Part shown: positions 25,042-33,625 of the stretch, in pieces
Numbering within the stretch: position 1 is the first letter of the stretch
Layout: each line of letters starts with the position of its first letter
Origin: JAGVWJ01 sp964588555
GTDB taxonomy: Archaea > Micrarchaeota > Micrarchaeia > Anstonellales > Bilamarchaeaceae
Assembly: GCA_964588555.1 (NCBI GenBank)
Contig: CAZPPT010000003.1
Coordinates: 62,001 to 126,000, forward strand
DNA length: 64,000 nt
Direction: 5' to 3'
Made by a program: the position numbers and the translations under genes
The notes under the pieces: generated by a model
Told to the model about the DNA's origin: nothing
Databases searched by the model: none
The model's input: only the letters and a program-made list of their open reading frames with translations

Positions 25042-25383
25042 TCACTCATTTACAATACTTAAACCCATCGATTTGGCCTTTTCAAGAAGCACGGTGCGTT
25101 TTCGTGCTCCGACAGTCCGGGCAATGCGTACGAGCATTTCCTTTCCATTGATCTGATCAAGCATACTTACGTTTGATACAAGCACTTCAGGTTTACCCCG
25201 TGGGTGAAGGTTTCTGACAGTCTTTGGGTTGCGGTACCCAATCTTTGGCGACGCACCGGCCCAACTTTCCTTCATGCGCTTCTTGTTGGCTACACCTCGC
25301 GGCCGCCTCCACCGTGCCTTCACCTGTTTTACTGCACCGTAGTTAAGAACATTAAACGTCGGTTTTTTTCGTTTTTTCATCAT
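25042..25383 (-). CDS. rpl32e: ribosomal protein eL32
   Basis: A 113-residue large-subunit protein. FNVLNYGAVKQVKARWRRPRG, then GYRNPKTVRNLHPRGKPEVLV, matches archaeal L32e, though it begins shorter than many relatives, which carry an N-terminal extension. Either of two adjacent ATGs may start it. Confidence 0.94.
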   Translation of the reverse strand: MMKKRKKPTFNVLNYGAVKQVKARWRRPRGVANKKRMKESWAGASPKIGYRNPKTVRNLHPRGKPEVLVSNVSMLDQINGKEMLVRIARTVGARKRTVLLEKAKSMGLSIVNE

Positions 25384-25395
25384 AGTAGTAACCCC

Positions 25396-25884
25396 TTATG
25401 AGATAATATAAAGGCCATCCTGGAATACCCGGCCATCTTTCTCCTTGATCTTTGTTGCGGCGCGCAGGTTTGAATAGCTTGCCCCGACTGCTTCCTTGTC
25501 AGGGCCGGAAAGGATGACCAACTGTTCCTTTGCCTTTACCTCAAGCTTAGTCTTTCCGACAAGCACTGTTTTTCGAGGCTGTTTTTCACCAAGAAAGTTC
25601 TTAATCGTAACTTCAGTCCCCTTAGTTTCTACACTGATTGGAAAATGTGCAAAGACAATTTTCAACTTAAGCGTGAACCCATCCTGGACGCCCTTGACCA
25701 TATTACGGATGTGGGCATTAGTAGTATTCACCAACGACTTGTCTTGCCCCTCTACAACCACGGCATTATTAGTTACTGAAACGTTCACGAGAGGGGATAG
25801 TAAACGGGTAACCTCTCCCTGTTTTCCCTTGACTGAAATTTTGCCTTGGTCGATTGAAACTGTAACATCGTTTGGAATTTCCAT
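25396..25884 (-). CDS. rpl6: ribosomal protein uL6
   Basis: A 162-residue two-domain L6 protein near the factor-binding site. MEIPNDVTVSIDQGKISVKGKQGEVTRLL and KTVLVGKTKLEVKAKEQLVILSGPDKEAVG are typical of the family. Start 25884. Gene order uS8-uL6-eL32 is canonical. Confidence 0.95.
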   Translation of the reverse strand: MEIPNDVTVSIDQGKISVKGKQGEVTRLLSPLVNVSVTNNAVVVEGQDKSLVNTTNAHIRNMVKGVQDGFTLKLKIVFAHFPISVETKGTEVTIKNFLGEKQPRKTVLVGKTKLEVKAKEQLVILSGPDKEAVGASYSNLRAATKIKEKDGRVFQDGLYIIS

Positions 25885-25895
25885 ATTAATCAACT

Positions 25896-26282
25896 TCAAT
25901 AAACATATGCTAATAACCTACCACCGGTGTGGTTCTTTTCTGCTTCACTGTTGGTCATGATGCCCTGGGGCGTCGATACGATCAAAAGGCCAATGCCGAC
26001 ACCTGGGATGTATTGCTGTTCTGTTGCTGGCCACTGAGTACGCTTTACCGGAAAGCGTGGCTTAATGACGCCGCAGTTATTAATGCGCCCTGCAAGATTG
26101 ACATTAAAGTAACCGCCGCGACCATTGTCGATAAATTTATAATCTTCGATATAACCGTGAATTTTAAGTACTTTTAATACTTCGCCAATCAAGTTGCTTG
26201 CCTTAACGCTGCAGTCACGTTGACCGACCATTTCGTGAGTTTTTATTGTATTGAGTGCATCTGCTAGATAATCTACTGCCAT
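25896..26282 (-). CDS. rps8: ribosomal protein uS8
   Basis: A 128-residue small-subunit protein binding central 16S rRNA. MAVDYLADALNTIKTHEMVGQRDC and the C-terminal GVGIGLLIVSTPQGIMTNSEAE block are the S8 hallmarks. CTTGGAGGTTTTTTCG upstream gives a strong ribosome-binding site for ATG 26282. Confidence 0.96.
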   Translation of the reverse strand: MAVDYLADALNTIKTHEMVGQRDCSVKASNLIGEVLKVLKIHGYIEDYKFIDNGRGGYFNVNLAGRINNCGVIKPRFPVKRTQWPATEQQYIPGVGIGLLIVSTPQGIMTNSEAEKNHTGGRLLAYVY

Positions 26283-26332
26283 CGAAAAAACCTCCAAGGT
26301 TTTTGAGATATTTGTACCAGGGACAAATTCAT

Positions 26333-26494
26333 TTAACCACCATACTTCCTAAAACCGATTGATTCAGCAACGTCTCTAAAACAACGCCTGCATATATTGA
26401 GATTATACTTTCGTACAAGACCGCGGGAATTTCCGCAATTGCGGCATATCCGGTTTCCCCGGCCCTTGTATTTGTTTTCAAATGGAACCTTCAT
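26333..26494 (-). CDS. rps14: ribosomal protein uS14, zinc-binding form
   Basis: A 53-residue protein, short enough to be overlooked. ATG 26494 opens MKVPFENKYKGRGNR, followed by CRNC and CRRC (a four-Cys zinc ribbon) and ending GFRKYGG. This is the archaeal zinc-containing S14. It sits between uL5 and uS8, exactly where expected. Confidence 0.95.
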   Translation of the reverse strand: MKVPFENKYKGRGNRICRNCGNSRGLVRKYNLNICRRCFRDVAESIGFRKYGG

Positions 26495-26498
26495 GACA

Positions 26499-27008
26499 TC
26501 ACTCTACTTTTGCATTTAATGCTGATTTTGCAAATTCTATCGCTTCTTCACGGGAAATGACTTGTTGCCTGCCAATGCGCTGCGGCCTTAATTTCCGTAA
26601 AGAAACCCTCCTCCCCTTACGGGAAAGGGTCACACATACGTCAAAACCAAACATCCCAATTGCAGGGTCATATTTTGCCCCCGGAAAATCAATATATTCG
26701 GCAACGCCAAATGAAAAGTTGCCGGTCCGGTCAAAGCTTTTTGCATCAACCGGCTTGCGCCTTGCAATAAGCGCCTTTGCAAGAAAATCATATGCGGGTT
26801 TACCTCTAAGCGTAACCTTTACGCCGATAGGAAGACCAATACGCAATTTCCAAACGGGATTTCTCTTTTTTGCATGGGTCTCAATGGGCTTTCTACCGCT
26901 TAGTTTTGCTAAGAGTTCCTTGGCGAAATCCAATCGCTCACCTGATGCGCCTACGCCAAGGTTTACCGTAACCTTCTCAACTGCAATTGTCCGCATTTTA
27001 TTGTCCAT
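26499..27008 (-). CDS. rpl5: ribosomal protein uL5
   Basis: A 169-residue 5S-rRNA contact protein. VEKVTVNLGVGASGERL and GVAEYIDFPGAKYDPAIGMFGFDV are archaeal L5 blocks. Start ATG 27008 has GGTGG 6 bases upstream; it overlaps the end of the eS4 gene by 11 bases. Confidence 0.95.
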   Translation of the reverse strand: MDNKMRTIAVEKVTVNLGVGASGERLDFAKELLAKLSGRKPIETHAKKRNPVWKLRIGLPIGVKVTLRGKPAYDFLAKALIARRKPVDAKSFDRTGNFSFGVAEYIDFPGAKYDPAIGMFGFDVCVTLSRKGRRVSLRKLRPQRIGRQQVISREEAIEFAKSALNAKVE

Positions 27009-27729
27009 TGTTTCCACCAATTCCAGTAAATGAATCGTCTACAACAAAAAGATATTCGGCAATGGTGATAAATTCGCCATCATCTGCAGTTTCAAGCTTT
27101 GCTTCTGCACCACGGCCTTCCTTCCGTTCGATTATCTCTTTTACAACTGCAACGCTCCCTGCGTGCTTACCTTCTGTAACGAGGCATCGTGCACCCACTT
27201 CGAGTTTGATAACCTTCTGTATTTTTTTCTTTGTTGCGTCAAATATGACCGTATCTCCGACGAAAACGTTGTTGTCTGCAATAATATTGCGGCCGTCATG
27301 GAGCGTAACTGCAATCTTGCCTTTTGGAAGCGTATTCTTTCCGACAACTTTAAGCAACTTTTTCGAAAGTGCGTCAGCTGAAGCATCCTTTGGGTAGAGG
27401 CGGCCCTTTGATCCGACAACTATTTGGTAGTGTGTGCCGGCTTTTGGAAATGAAACTATGTCCATAAGCCCGACAGGAAAATCGCTTTTTGTCCTGACCG
27501 TTCCGTTGACCTGTACAAGCCGGCTGTTGAGGATGCCACGCACTTCTTTTGCAGTTTGCGCTACTCCCAATACATCTCGAAGCAGGACGCCAAGCGGCAC
27601 AGATTCCTTTTTAGTGTGTGGGCCAGATGCGGGCTGAGTAATCCATACGTATGATTTCTTGGTAGTAATAGGGACTGAACGTTCAATTGCAATCCGCTTT
27701 AAATGTTTTGTTCCCCCTCGTTTAGCCAT
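26998..27729 (-). CDS. rps4e: ribosomal protein eS4
   Basis: A 243-residue archaeal/eukaryotic S4e with the expected S4-like RNA-binding domain (RGILNSRLVQVNGTVRTKSDFPVGLMDIV), central domain and C-terminal KOW-like segment (LVTEGKHAGSVAVVKEI). MAKRGGTKHLKRIA is the canonical start, with GGAGG upstream. Confidence 0.96.
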   Translation of the reverse strand: MAKRGGTKHLKRIAIERSVPITTKKSYVWITQPASGPHTKKESVPLGVLLRDVLGVAQTAKEVRGILNSRLVQVNGTVRTKSDFPVGLMDIVSFPKAGTHYQIVVGSKGRLYPKDASADALSKKLLKVVGKNTLPKGKIAVTLHDGRNIIADNNVFVGDTVIFDATKKKIQKVIKLEVGARCLVTEGKHAGSVAVVKEIIERKEGRGAEAKLETADDGEFITIAEYLFVVDDSFTGIGGNNGQ

Positions 27730-27779
27730 CGAGAAAACCTCCGTTTTCGAGATATTTGTCCACAGAACGAATCATATGA

Positions 27780-28229
27780 TCAACCTTTTGATGTGGGTGC
27801 ACCAACTACTTTTGGATTCTCCACCTTGACTTTACCGCTTTCAGCTTCCCGTGCATGCGTTACACTTGTCGCAACCCCTTTTTCTGATTCCTTGAAAAGC
27901 GCCTTGCGCTCAGGAGTCATTTCAACGTCGAGTAACATGAGATTTGACGGTTGCAAGGCAACAAGCACGTCCTTTCCACGCGCGGTCCGCTTCCCAATAC
28001 CTTCAACATACACTTTTGTTTTTTGATAATCAACAGAAGTAACCTTACCTACCTTATCACGTGCAAAACCACGCATGATTTGTACCTTATCGCCCTTGTG
28101 GACAAGCAAGGAACGCTTCTTAACATGAAGCCTCTTCTTTAATTCCTTGCCAACATGGACGTGAAGAAAGTCCTTTTTCTTATGCAAGTCAGAATGATAT
28201 CGAATTTTCCGTTCTGTGTCTGATTTCAT
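27780..28229 (-). CDS. rpl24: ribosomal protein uL24
   Basis: A 149-residue large-subunit assembly initiator. The KOW motif VHKGDKVQIMRGFARDKVGKV is central, and VYVEGIGKRTARGKDVLVALQPSNLML is typical of the archaeal form. The last 25 residues form a charged low-complexity tail (HAREAESGKVKVENP) beyond the usual end. Confidence 0.94.
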   Translation of the reverse strand: MKSDTERKIRYHSDLHKKKDFLHVHVGKELKKRLHVKKRSLLVHKGDKVQIMRGFARDKVGKVTSVDYQKTKVYVEGIGKRTARGKDVLVALQPSNLMLLDVEMTPERKALFKESEKGVATSVTHAREAESGKVKVENPKVVGAPTSKG

Positions 28230-28239
28230 AAAGTTCCCT

Positions 28240-28638
28240 CTATACTACACCTGGTGCGATTGCCGCAACTTTTGGAAAACGTTCTGCAACCTCGCGTGCG
28301 ACAACTCCCTTGATCTCAGTTCCGATCGGAAGCCCGTCATCGCCAATCAAAACCGCAGCATTGTCCTCAAAGATGACACGCTGCCCATTTGCACGCCTAA
28401 ATGCACGCTTTTGCCGGATGATAAGTGCCTTGACTACCTTTTTGACCATATCCGGATTTCCTTTTCTGACAGACGCAACGACAATGTCGGAAACCCCGAC
28501 ACTCGGATACCGGGCACGGACGCCCTTGGTACCCTTCGTACCAATGATATGTAATTCTTTTGCGCCGCTGTTATCGTGGCAAAGGATAATCGAACCGCGC
28601 GTAACTGCTTTTGTAACAATACTTCCAAGTCCTTTCAT
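28240..28638 (-). CDS. rpl14: ribosomal protein uL14
   Basis: A 132-residue highly conserved subunit-interface protein. GSIILCHDNSGAKELHIIG, then FEDNAAVLIGDDGLPIGTEIKG and VVAREVAERFPKVA, define it. Start ATG 28638 has GGTGA 4 bases upstream; the in-frame extension to 28677 overlaps uS17 and is not used. Confidence 0.96.
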   Translation of the reverse strand: MKGLGSIVTKAVTRGSIILCHDNSGAKELHIIGTKGTKGVRARYPSVGVSDIVVASVRKGNPDMVKKVVKALIIRQKRAFRRANGQRVIFEDNAAVLIGDDGLPIGTEIKGVVAREVAERFPKVAAIAPGVV

Positions 28639-28648
28639 AGTTTCACCA

Positions 28649-28948
28649 TCATTGTTCCTTGCTAAGTACGTTAACAATAGTCCAGGCTTTTGTCTTACTT
28701 AACTTTCGGGTTTCCCGAATCCGGACCATTTCACCAAGTTTTGCAGATATGCACGCGGGATTATGTGCTGCGATCCTTGAACGCTCCTTTGCCCATCTGC
28801 GGTATTTGGAAAAAAACCGAGTTACCGGGCGTTCGATGACTGCAGTGTGTTTTGCCTTAATGCTTACGATCTTTCCAGTAGTGGCACCACCGCGAATTGA
28901 AACGTCCCCGTGTTTAAAACATTTTTTATCAGTACATTCTGTAGCCAT
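28649..28948 (-). CDS. rps17: ribosomal protein uS17
   Basis: A 99-residue OB-fold 16S-binding protein. Archaeal pattern: a short N-terminal extension with two Cys (CTDKKC), HGDVSIRGGATTGKIVS, then KYRRWAKERSRIAAHNPAC and MVRIRETRKLSKTKAW. It is the first gene after a 160-base gap holding TATA boxes, so it may begin its own transcript. Confidence 0.95.
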   Translation of the reverse strand: MATECTDKKCFKHGDVSIRGGATTGKIVSIKAKHTAVIERPVTRFFSKYRRWAKERSRIAAHNPACISAKLGEMVRIRETRKLSKTKAWTIVNVLSKEQ

Positions 28949-29111
28949 AATATTACCTGTTTTTATTGATTAATATCAAACGCCTAGAATGAGGCGAATC
29001 CAATATGCGCTAAAGCACACTGGGTGTTCGTATACAATTACGAAATAAGTATTATACAATGCAAGGGTTTATAAAGGTTTCTATAAAAAGGCGGAACTGA
29101 CAAGAAAAACA
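28949..29111 (-). promoter_or_regulatory. promoter and structured leader before uS17
   Basis: No gene fits here. On the minus strand TTTATAAA (29064-29071) and GTATAATA (about 29050) are candidate TATA boxes. The predicted transcript would have a leader of roughly 90 bases containing a 5-bp hairpin (CGCCT/AGGCG, 28981-28996) and a TGCGCT/AGCACA pairing. A leader this long is unusual among the mostly leaderless genes here and could carry translational control. Confidence 0.4.
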
Positions 29112-29384
29112 TCAGAACAGTTTCTTCGCCCGCTCCTCAGGCCGAAATGCAATCTTTTTTCCTTCGACATCAAACGTTGATTTATCGTCAAGAAAAAGTC
29201 GAAACGTCACGCCCGTTTTTGGGATTTTAAGTTCTTTTTTATCGCTTGTCTCAATACGGATGAGATTTTTCGTTTCGTCGATTATGGTCCCTTTTTTCCC
29301 GATGAGTTCGCGCGCACTTGCGCTCACGACTTCGATATGAAGACCAATAAATGTATGGAAGAGAATGTTTTGGCGGGTGCGCAT
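29112..29384 (-). CDS. rnp1: RNase P protein component 1 (Rpp29/Pop4)
   Basis: A 90-residue archaeal Rpp29, a protein partner of RNase P RNA in tRNA 5' maturation. FIGLHIEVVSASARELIGKKGTIIDETKNLIRIET and KTGVTFRLFLDD are the Sm-like barrel strands. It sits between aIF1 and uS17, the place archaea commonly keep it. A TATATAAA about 25 bases before the ATG suggests its own leaderless promoter. Confidence 0.92.
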   Translation of the reverse strand: MRTRQNILFHTFIGLHIEVVSASARELIGKKGTIIDETKNLIRIETSDKKELKIPKTGVTFRLFLDDKSTFDVEGKKIAFRPEERAKKLF

Positions 29385-29420
29385 AATGAGAAAATAAATA
29401 AAACTATTTATATACGAGTA

Positions 29421-29726
29421 TTACCGGACCTCAATGCTCTCCTTCGGATACCCAAGTTTTGCGAGTATCTCGGAAATACGACGCTTATGGTCTCCCTGCA
29501 GGACGACAAGGCCGTCTTTTGCAGTACCGCCGCATGCAAGCTTGTGCTTAAGTTCGCTTGCCGTATCGGAGAGGTGCTCCTTATCTATACCGTCCACAAT
29601 AGTAACTAGCTTTTTGAATTTTTTTGCCTCAGTATAGATTTTTATCTTTCTGACTTCCTGCTTATCCAGCACCTCGCAGACACAAAGTTCTTTGATCATG
29701 CCGCATTTTTTACAAACATCTGACAA
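29421..29726 (-). CDS. translation initiation factor aIF1 (SUI1), TTG start
   Basis: A 101-residue SUI1-family factor that monitors start-codon recognition on the small subunit. A zinc-ribbon start (CKKCGMIKELCVCE) precedes the SUI1 core with TIVDGI, LKHKLACGGTAKDGLVVLQGDHKRRI and LGYPKESIEV. No ATG or GTG is available: the frame opens with TTG at 29726, preceded by GGGGTG 8 bases earlier and by TTTATAAA further up. The factor that rejects poor start codons is thus itself read from a poor one. Confidence 0.93.
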   Translation of the reverse strand: MSDVCKKCGMIKELCVCEVLDKQEVRKIKIYTEAKKFKKLVTIVDGIDKEHLSDTASELKHKLACGGTAKDGLVVLQGDHKRRISEILAKLGYPKESIEVR

Positions 29727-29798
29727 ATCAGGTACACCCCGGTAACATAGTATATAACTGCTAATTTATAAAGATACCCCAAAAAAGAAAAATTGCAG

Positions 29799-29987
29799 TT
29801 ATGCCGCCTTCATCTCTTTTGAGTGGATATATGCATTTAATCGAGCAATTGCCTGTTTAAGCGGTTTTTTCTTCTCCATTTTGCCTTCACCGGCAAGCTC
29901 AAGAAGGGCGCGTTCAAGCGCATCACGCTTATCTTTTGCATCTTTAAGCGAAAGTTTGTTTATTTCATTCATTCTGAGAACTGCCAT
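29799..29987 (-). CDS. rpl29: ribosomal protein uL29
   Basis: A 62-residue two-helix protein near the tunnel exit. MAVLRMNEINKLSLKDAKDKRDALERALLELAGE and IARLNAYIHSKE fit archaeal L29. Start ATG 29987; the frame upstream of it overlaps the uS3 end. It is followed by aIF1. Confidence 0.92.
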   Translation of the reverse strand: MAVLRMNEINKLSLKDAKDKRDALERALLELAGEGKMEKKKPLKQAIARLNAYIHSKEMKAA

Positions 29988-29998
29988 AGCGTACACCC

Positions 29999-30700
29999 TT
30001 ATTTATTATATCGCCGACTGGTTGGCTGCGGCTCCTCTTTTTTCCCTTCAGTGCGCTTTGATTCATCAATCGTATCAGCTGCTGCAACAACCCTTGGAAG
30101 CGGAACTGCTTCCTGAGTCTGTTTATCGGGGAATATAGTTCCAGGTGGAACGATCCGCACTAGAACGCCTATGACCCCGGACTTAGTATTTGCATTTATG
30201 TGGGCTTCGCGTACCTGCCTGCCCGGCTCACCCGATTTCGGGATATAGCCTGCAGAAACACGGAGTCGCTTTGCACGCGCACCTTTTGCACCAATTTTTC
30301 CTGATGCAACAATCTCTGCACCTAGCGCACCTGCCTTTAAGATTTCACGAAGGAAGAAATGCAATACTGCCCGGACTTTCTTGCCCATTTCGATATATGA
30401 TGCTGCACGCTTGGCAACAATACGTGGCTCAAGGAATGGTTCGCGCACCTCGACGACACTAATCTGTGGATTTTCTATTGCAAAATCCGCTTTAATGGAA
30501 TCGGTAAGTTCATTGATAAGGCGGCCGCGTTTACCGATAATACGGGCAGGGCTGATAACTTCAAGCGTGATACGGGTAACGACTGGAGTGCGCTGTATAT
30601 CCACATTTGCAAGGCCAGCCCGATCCAGCTTAACTTCCAGGTATTTCATAATCTGGTACTTGATAAATGGTTCGTCAATGAGTTTATCCGTATACAGCAT
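29999..30700 (-). CDS. rps3: ribosomal protein uS3
   Basis: A 233-residue protein with an N-terminal KH domain (ISPARIIGKRGRLINEL), the C-terminal S3 domain (KGARAKRLRVSAGYIPKSGEP) and a basic tail rich in Lys, Glu and Pro. Start ATG 30700 has AGGAGGAATAAC before it; 60 bases of earlier frame overlap uL22 and are not used. Confidence 0.95.
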   Translation of the reverse strand: MLYTDKLIDEPFIKYQIMKYLEVKLDRAGLANVDIQRTPVVTRITLEVISPARIIGKRGRLINELTDSIKADFAIENPQISVVEVREPFLEPRIVAKRAASYIEMGKKVRAVLHFFLREILKAGALGAEIVASGKIGAKGARAKRLRVSAGYIPKSGEPGRQVREAHINANTKSGVIGVLVRIVPPGTIFPDKQTQEAVPLPRVVAAADTIDESKRTEGKKEEPQPTSRRYNK

Positions 30701-30701
30701 G

Positions 30702-31421
30702 TTATTCCTCCTTCTTTTCCTTTTTAACGCCTGCAAGCGGCACCTTCTTTGCACTGTCACCGGCAGCCTTCTTAGGCAAGGTTACTTTCTTTGCCAGTGG
30801 CTTTTCCTCTTGCGGTTTTGCGTGCTTTTCTTCTTTTTTCACTTCCGCAGGTTTTAATTGATCCGTGCGTTCATTTGGTTTTTCTGCGGAAACGTCTTTT
30901 GGAGACGCATTTGCTGCCTCTTTTGGCTGTGGCTTCTCGGGCGCGCGTACCGCTACCTTTTTCTCAATTGCAACAGGGCCCTTTACCACAATTTCAACGC
31001 GGGCCGTCTCATAATCTGACCTGCCCCGCCTTCCTTTTGGCACTCCGCGGGGGAACGTTGCTTTTTTATTTGCGGAAATATGGATGATAGTAAGGTCTTC
31101 TGAAATTCCTTTTACTCGCGCATTTGCTGCCGCACTTTTTACGACTTTAAGGACCTCGCCCGCGGCCTTCTTTGGGTATCGCCCTTTTCGCCCATTTAAT
31201 TCTTTTCGGTGGCCCAATTTTGTATTAAATTTCTGGTAAAGGACGGGGATTGTACCGTCACGTGCCTTCTCAAGGAAAGAAAGTGCCCACGAAATAGGCT
31301 TGCCACGTACGCGTGCACAAACCTGCGTCAAATCCTTATATGATGCATTAATATCTTCTGCGCGAGCAAAAGCATACATATCCTTGTCCTTTTCTGGAAC
31401 CATATATGAGTAACTTTGCAT
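30702..31421 (-). CDS. rpl22: ribosomal protein uL22 with long disordered tail
   Basis: A 239-residue L22. The core (ARAEDINASYKDLTQVCARVRGK to SDYETARVEIVVKG) is normal archaeal L22 of about 150 residues. After it comes an extra tail of about 85 residues made almost only of Lys, Ala, Pro, Glu and Val (repeated AEKP-, KEEK-, PLAKK-like units). The tail is probably disordered and near the ribosome surface. Start at 31421 (MQSYSYM). Confidence 0.93.
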   Translation of the reverse strand: MQSYSYMVPEKDKDMYAFARAEDINASYKDLTQVCARVRGKPISWALSFLEKARDGTIPVLYQKFNTKLGHRKELNGRKGRYPKKAAGEVLKVVKSAAANARVKGISEDLTIIHISANKKATFPRGVPKGRRGRSDYETARVEIVVKGPVAIEKKVAVRAPEKPQPKEAANASPKDVSAEKPNERTDQLKPAEVKKEEKHAKPQEEKPLAKKVTLPKKAAGDSAKKVPLAGVKKEKKEE

Positions 31422-31426
31422 AGATA

Positions 31427-31822
31427 TCACTTAAGTGGCACGAATTTACTTCCCCTTGTTGCACCGACACCCGGACCTGAATGGAGAACCCTGCCAGTAC
31501 AATGTGAGAAATCACCAAGCCGCTTTCCGACCTTGTCAAACGTGATCTCGAATGTTTTGAAGGACTTTCCATTGTAAACCCCAAATGTCAAACCCATCCA
31601 TTCTGGCAGAATGACCGCGTCCCGAATATGGGTCTTGATAACTTTCTTTGGGTTTTTTGCCTTTACCGCACGCACCTTTTCAATAAATACCTTAAGGCGC
31701 GGGTTTGAGTTAAGCCGTTTAAGGGTACGGCGGTTACGCGAAGTCGTAATTTTCAGGAAGTCGTCCATCTTGATCAGTGCGATCTTTTCCTCGTCAATTC
31801 CTTTGAATGTATTTCGTCTCAT
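31427..31822 (-). CDS. rps19: ribosomal protein uS19
   Basis: A 131-residue head protein of the small subunit. THIRDAVILPEWMGLTFGVYNGKSF and LGDFSHCTGRVLHSGPGVGATRGSKFVPLK are signature archaeal S19 segments. It overlaps the end of the uL2 gene by one base and precedes uL22. Confidence 0.96.
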   Translation of the reverse strand: MRRNTFKGIDEEKIALIKMDDFLKITTSRNRRTLKRLNSNPRLKVFIEKVRAVKAKNPKKVIKTHIRDAVILPEWMGLTFGVYNGKSFKTFEITFDKVGKRLGDFSHCTGRVLHSGPGVGATRGSKFVPLK

Positions 31823-32577
31823 TATGATCCCTCACTTTCTGATACTGCCTTTTTTGACTTTCGGCGACCAGTACTTCGTGCGGCAATGTGCCCAACTTTT
31901 GCGCCAGGCGGTGCATACCTCGAAACCGTAGTCGGCTTTCCGACATGGTGCTGTTTACCGCCATGCGGATGGTTATATGCAGCCATATGTACCCCACGCG
32001 GTTTTGGCCAAAGTCTGTGGCGTGCCTTTTTCTTAAAGAATGTGGCGCCCGCCTTCATAAGCGGTTTTTCAAGTTTACCGCCACCGGCTACAACACCAAG
32101 TTGTGCCCTGCATTCATTGTTAAGAATCAATGTTGCCTTGCTGGGAAGTTTTACATAAACAAAACCGCCCTCTTTTGAAATGATGGTAGCATACCCTCCA
32201 GGAACCCGTACAAGCCTTCCGCCATCCCCTGGATTTCGTTCTACGTTAAAGATATATGCCCCGTCAGGAATTCGATACAATGGCAAAACGCTTCCGAGAG
32301 TCAGTTTTGCCTGTGCACCTGCCTCGATGTAGTCGTGAACTGCGATCCCTTCGGGAGCAACAAGCAGGCCTTCCTCATTGTTATCGTATCGGACGCACAT
32401 AAGAAGCGAATCGCGCCCAGGGTCATCAACAAACCCAATTACCTCACCGCGAAGTACGCTTGTCTTTTCGACATCATCGTAGTTGCGATGCTGGAGATCG
32501 GCCTTTGCCCGATTCCGTGGGAACTTATATCTTGGACTTCCTGACCCGCGTCTTTGTTGTTTTAATCGTTTACCCAT
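31822..32577 (-). CDS. rpl2: ribosomal protein uL2
   Basis: A 251-residue peptidyl-transferase-centre protein. LVRVPGGYATIISKEGGFVYVKLPSKATLILNNECRAQLG and the conserved C-terminal loop MAAYNHPHGGKQHHVGKPTTVSRYAPPGAKVG are diagnostic; the essential HPHGG histidine is present. Length is normal. Confidence 0.97.
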   Translation of the reverse strand: MGKRLKQQRRGSGSPRYKFPRNRAKADLQHRNYDDVEKTSVLRGEVIGFVDDPGRDSLLMCVRYDNNEEGLLVAPEGIAVHDYIEAGAQAKLTLGSVLPLYRIPDGAYIFNVERNPGDGGRLVRVPGGYATIISKEGGFVYVKLPSKATLILNNECRAQLGVVAGGGKLEKPLMKAGATFFKKKARHRLWPKPRGVHMAAYNHPHGGKQHHVGKPTTVSRYAPPGAKVGHIAARSTGRRKSKKAVSESEGS

Positions 32578-32592
32578 TTACGTCACCAATAA

Positions 32593-32841
32593 TCATGCCA
32601 TTTTCAATTTAGTAGTAATCTCTTCAGCCTTAAAGCCCTTTGCAACCTTTACCAGGGCACGCTTTTTACCAGTTGCAGTAAGATACGTCCGTACTGACGC
32701 AACCTTTACGCCAAAAAGGCGTTCTACCTCTTGCTTAACCGTATCCTTTGTAGCATCCATCGCCACCTGGAATGTCATCGTATTGTCAAACTCAATCTTC
32801 GAGATTGCCTTTTCCGTCTTTATCGGAGCCAAGAGTATCAT
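32593..32841 (-). CDS. rpl23: ribosomal protein uL23
   Basis: An 82-residue exit-tunnel protein. LAPIKTEKAISKIEFDNTMTFQVAMDATKDTVKQEVERLFGVKV is the L23 core. The start overlaps the end of uL4 by 4 bases (ATGA-type coupling). Confidence 0.95.
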   Translation of the reverse strand: MILLAPIKTEKAISKIEFDNTMTFQVAMDATKDTVKQEVERLFGVKVASVRTYLTATGKKRALVKVAKGFKAEEITTKLKMA

Positions 32842-33614
32842 GCCGCATTCACCTTTACTGTTTTGTCCTTGATCGACTTTTCAAGGGCAGATAATGACTT
32901 TTCAGTAAAAATAACAACCCTGCCTGGCAAACAGCCAGGTGCAAGATGCTTAACTGTAATGTCCTTTGCGAGTACTGCATCAACGCCTGCAATGTTGCGC
33001 ACTGCCCTAAATGCTGGCGTGTCAGAGGCAAAAATAACAAGCGGGCCTTTTGAACCATTTCGTTTTGACCTGGCAAGGAGGTTCGTAAGCTTAAGAAGCT
33101 CAAATACCGACACCACATCCTTGGTCTTTTTCAGGTGCTCAAATTTTTCATCCATGACAACGGGCAATGAAAGTTCAATGGGCTCACGGATACGGGCTGT
33201 GATAATATCCTTATTGCCTGATGCCCCAAGTGCACTCATAACTGCTTTTAAGTATTCACGGGTATTAACATGCTCAACAAGCTTCTTCTCTGGTTTTGGC
33301 GGATGGGCACGTCGTCCCTTAACTGCATGCGGAACACGCTTTACCTTACCAAACTGTCCCTTTGGCTGTACTTCGTGTGGTAAGTGCGGGATACCCTTGT
33401 TTTTTACTGCCCCATACATTTCCTTTCGTCCACGGTATTTTGCACTGGTCTCAAGACCTGCAAAGCGATATGAACCCTTTGGCTGGTACTCCTTGCTTTC
33501 ATCGCTGAGTACTGCGCGCTTGATAAGATCACTGCGTACTGGTTCACTAAAAAGTGAGGGTAACGATATCTCCTTAAGCACCTTTCCTTCAAGCGAATAT
33601 ATGTTTGTTTTCAT
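32838..33614 (-). CDS. rpl4: ribosomal protein uL4
   Basis: A 258-residue archaeal L4. The extended tunnel loop is seen in the Gly/Arg/Lys-rich segment PHAVKGRRAHPPKPEKK, with ARIREPIELSLPVVMDEKFE and the C-terminal LAPGCLPGRVVIFTEKSL. It follows uL3 as usual. Confidence 0.95.
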   Translation of the reverse strand: MKTNIYSLEGKVLKEISLPSLFSEPVRSDLIKRAVLSDESKEYQPKGSYRFAGLETSAKYRGRKEMYGAVKNKGIPHLPHEVQPKGQFGKVKRVPHAVKGRRAHPPKPEKKLVEHVNTREYLKAVMSALGASGNKDIITARIREPIELSLPVVMDEKFEHLKKTKDVVSVFELLKLTNLLARSKRNGSKGPLVIFASDTPAFRAVRNIAGVDAVLAKDITVKHLAPGCLPGRVVIFTEKSLSALEKSIKDKTVKVNAA

Positions 33615-33625
33615 GTAATAACACC

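Noticed and set aside
32731..33618. 295-codon open frame on the plus strand
   Set aside because: It is antisense to uL4 and uL23, which are certain; its sequence is Ser/Phe/Arg-biased as expected from a shadow frame.
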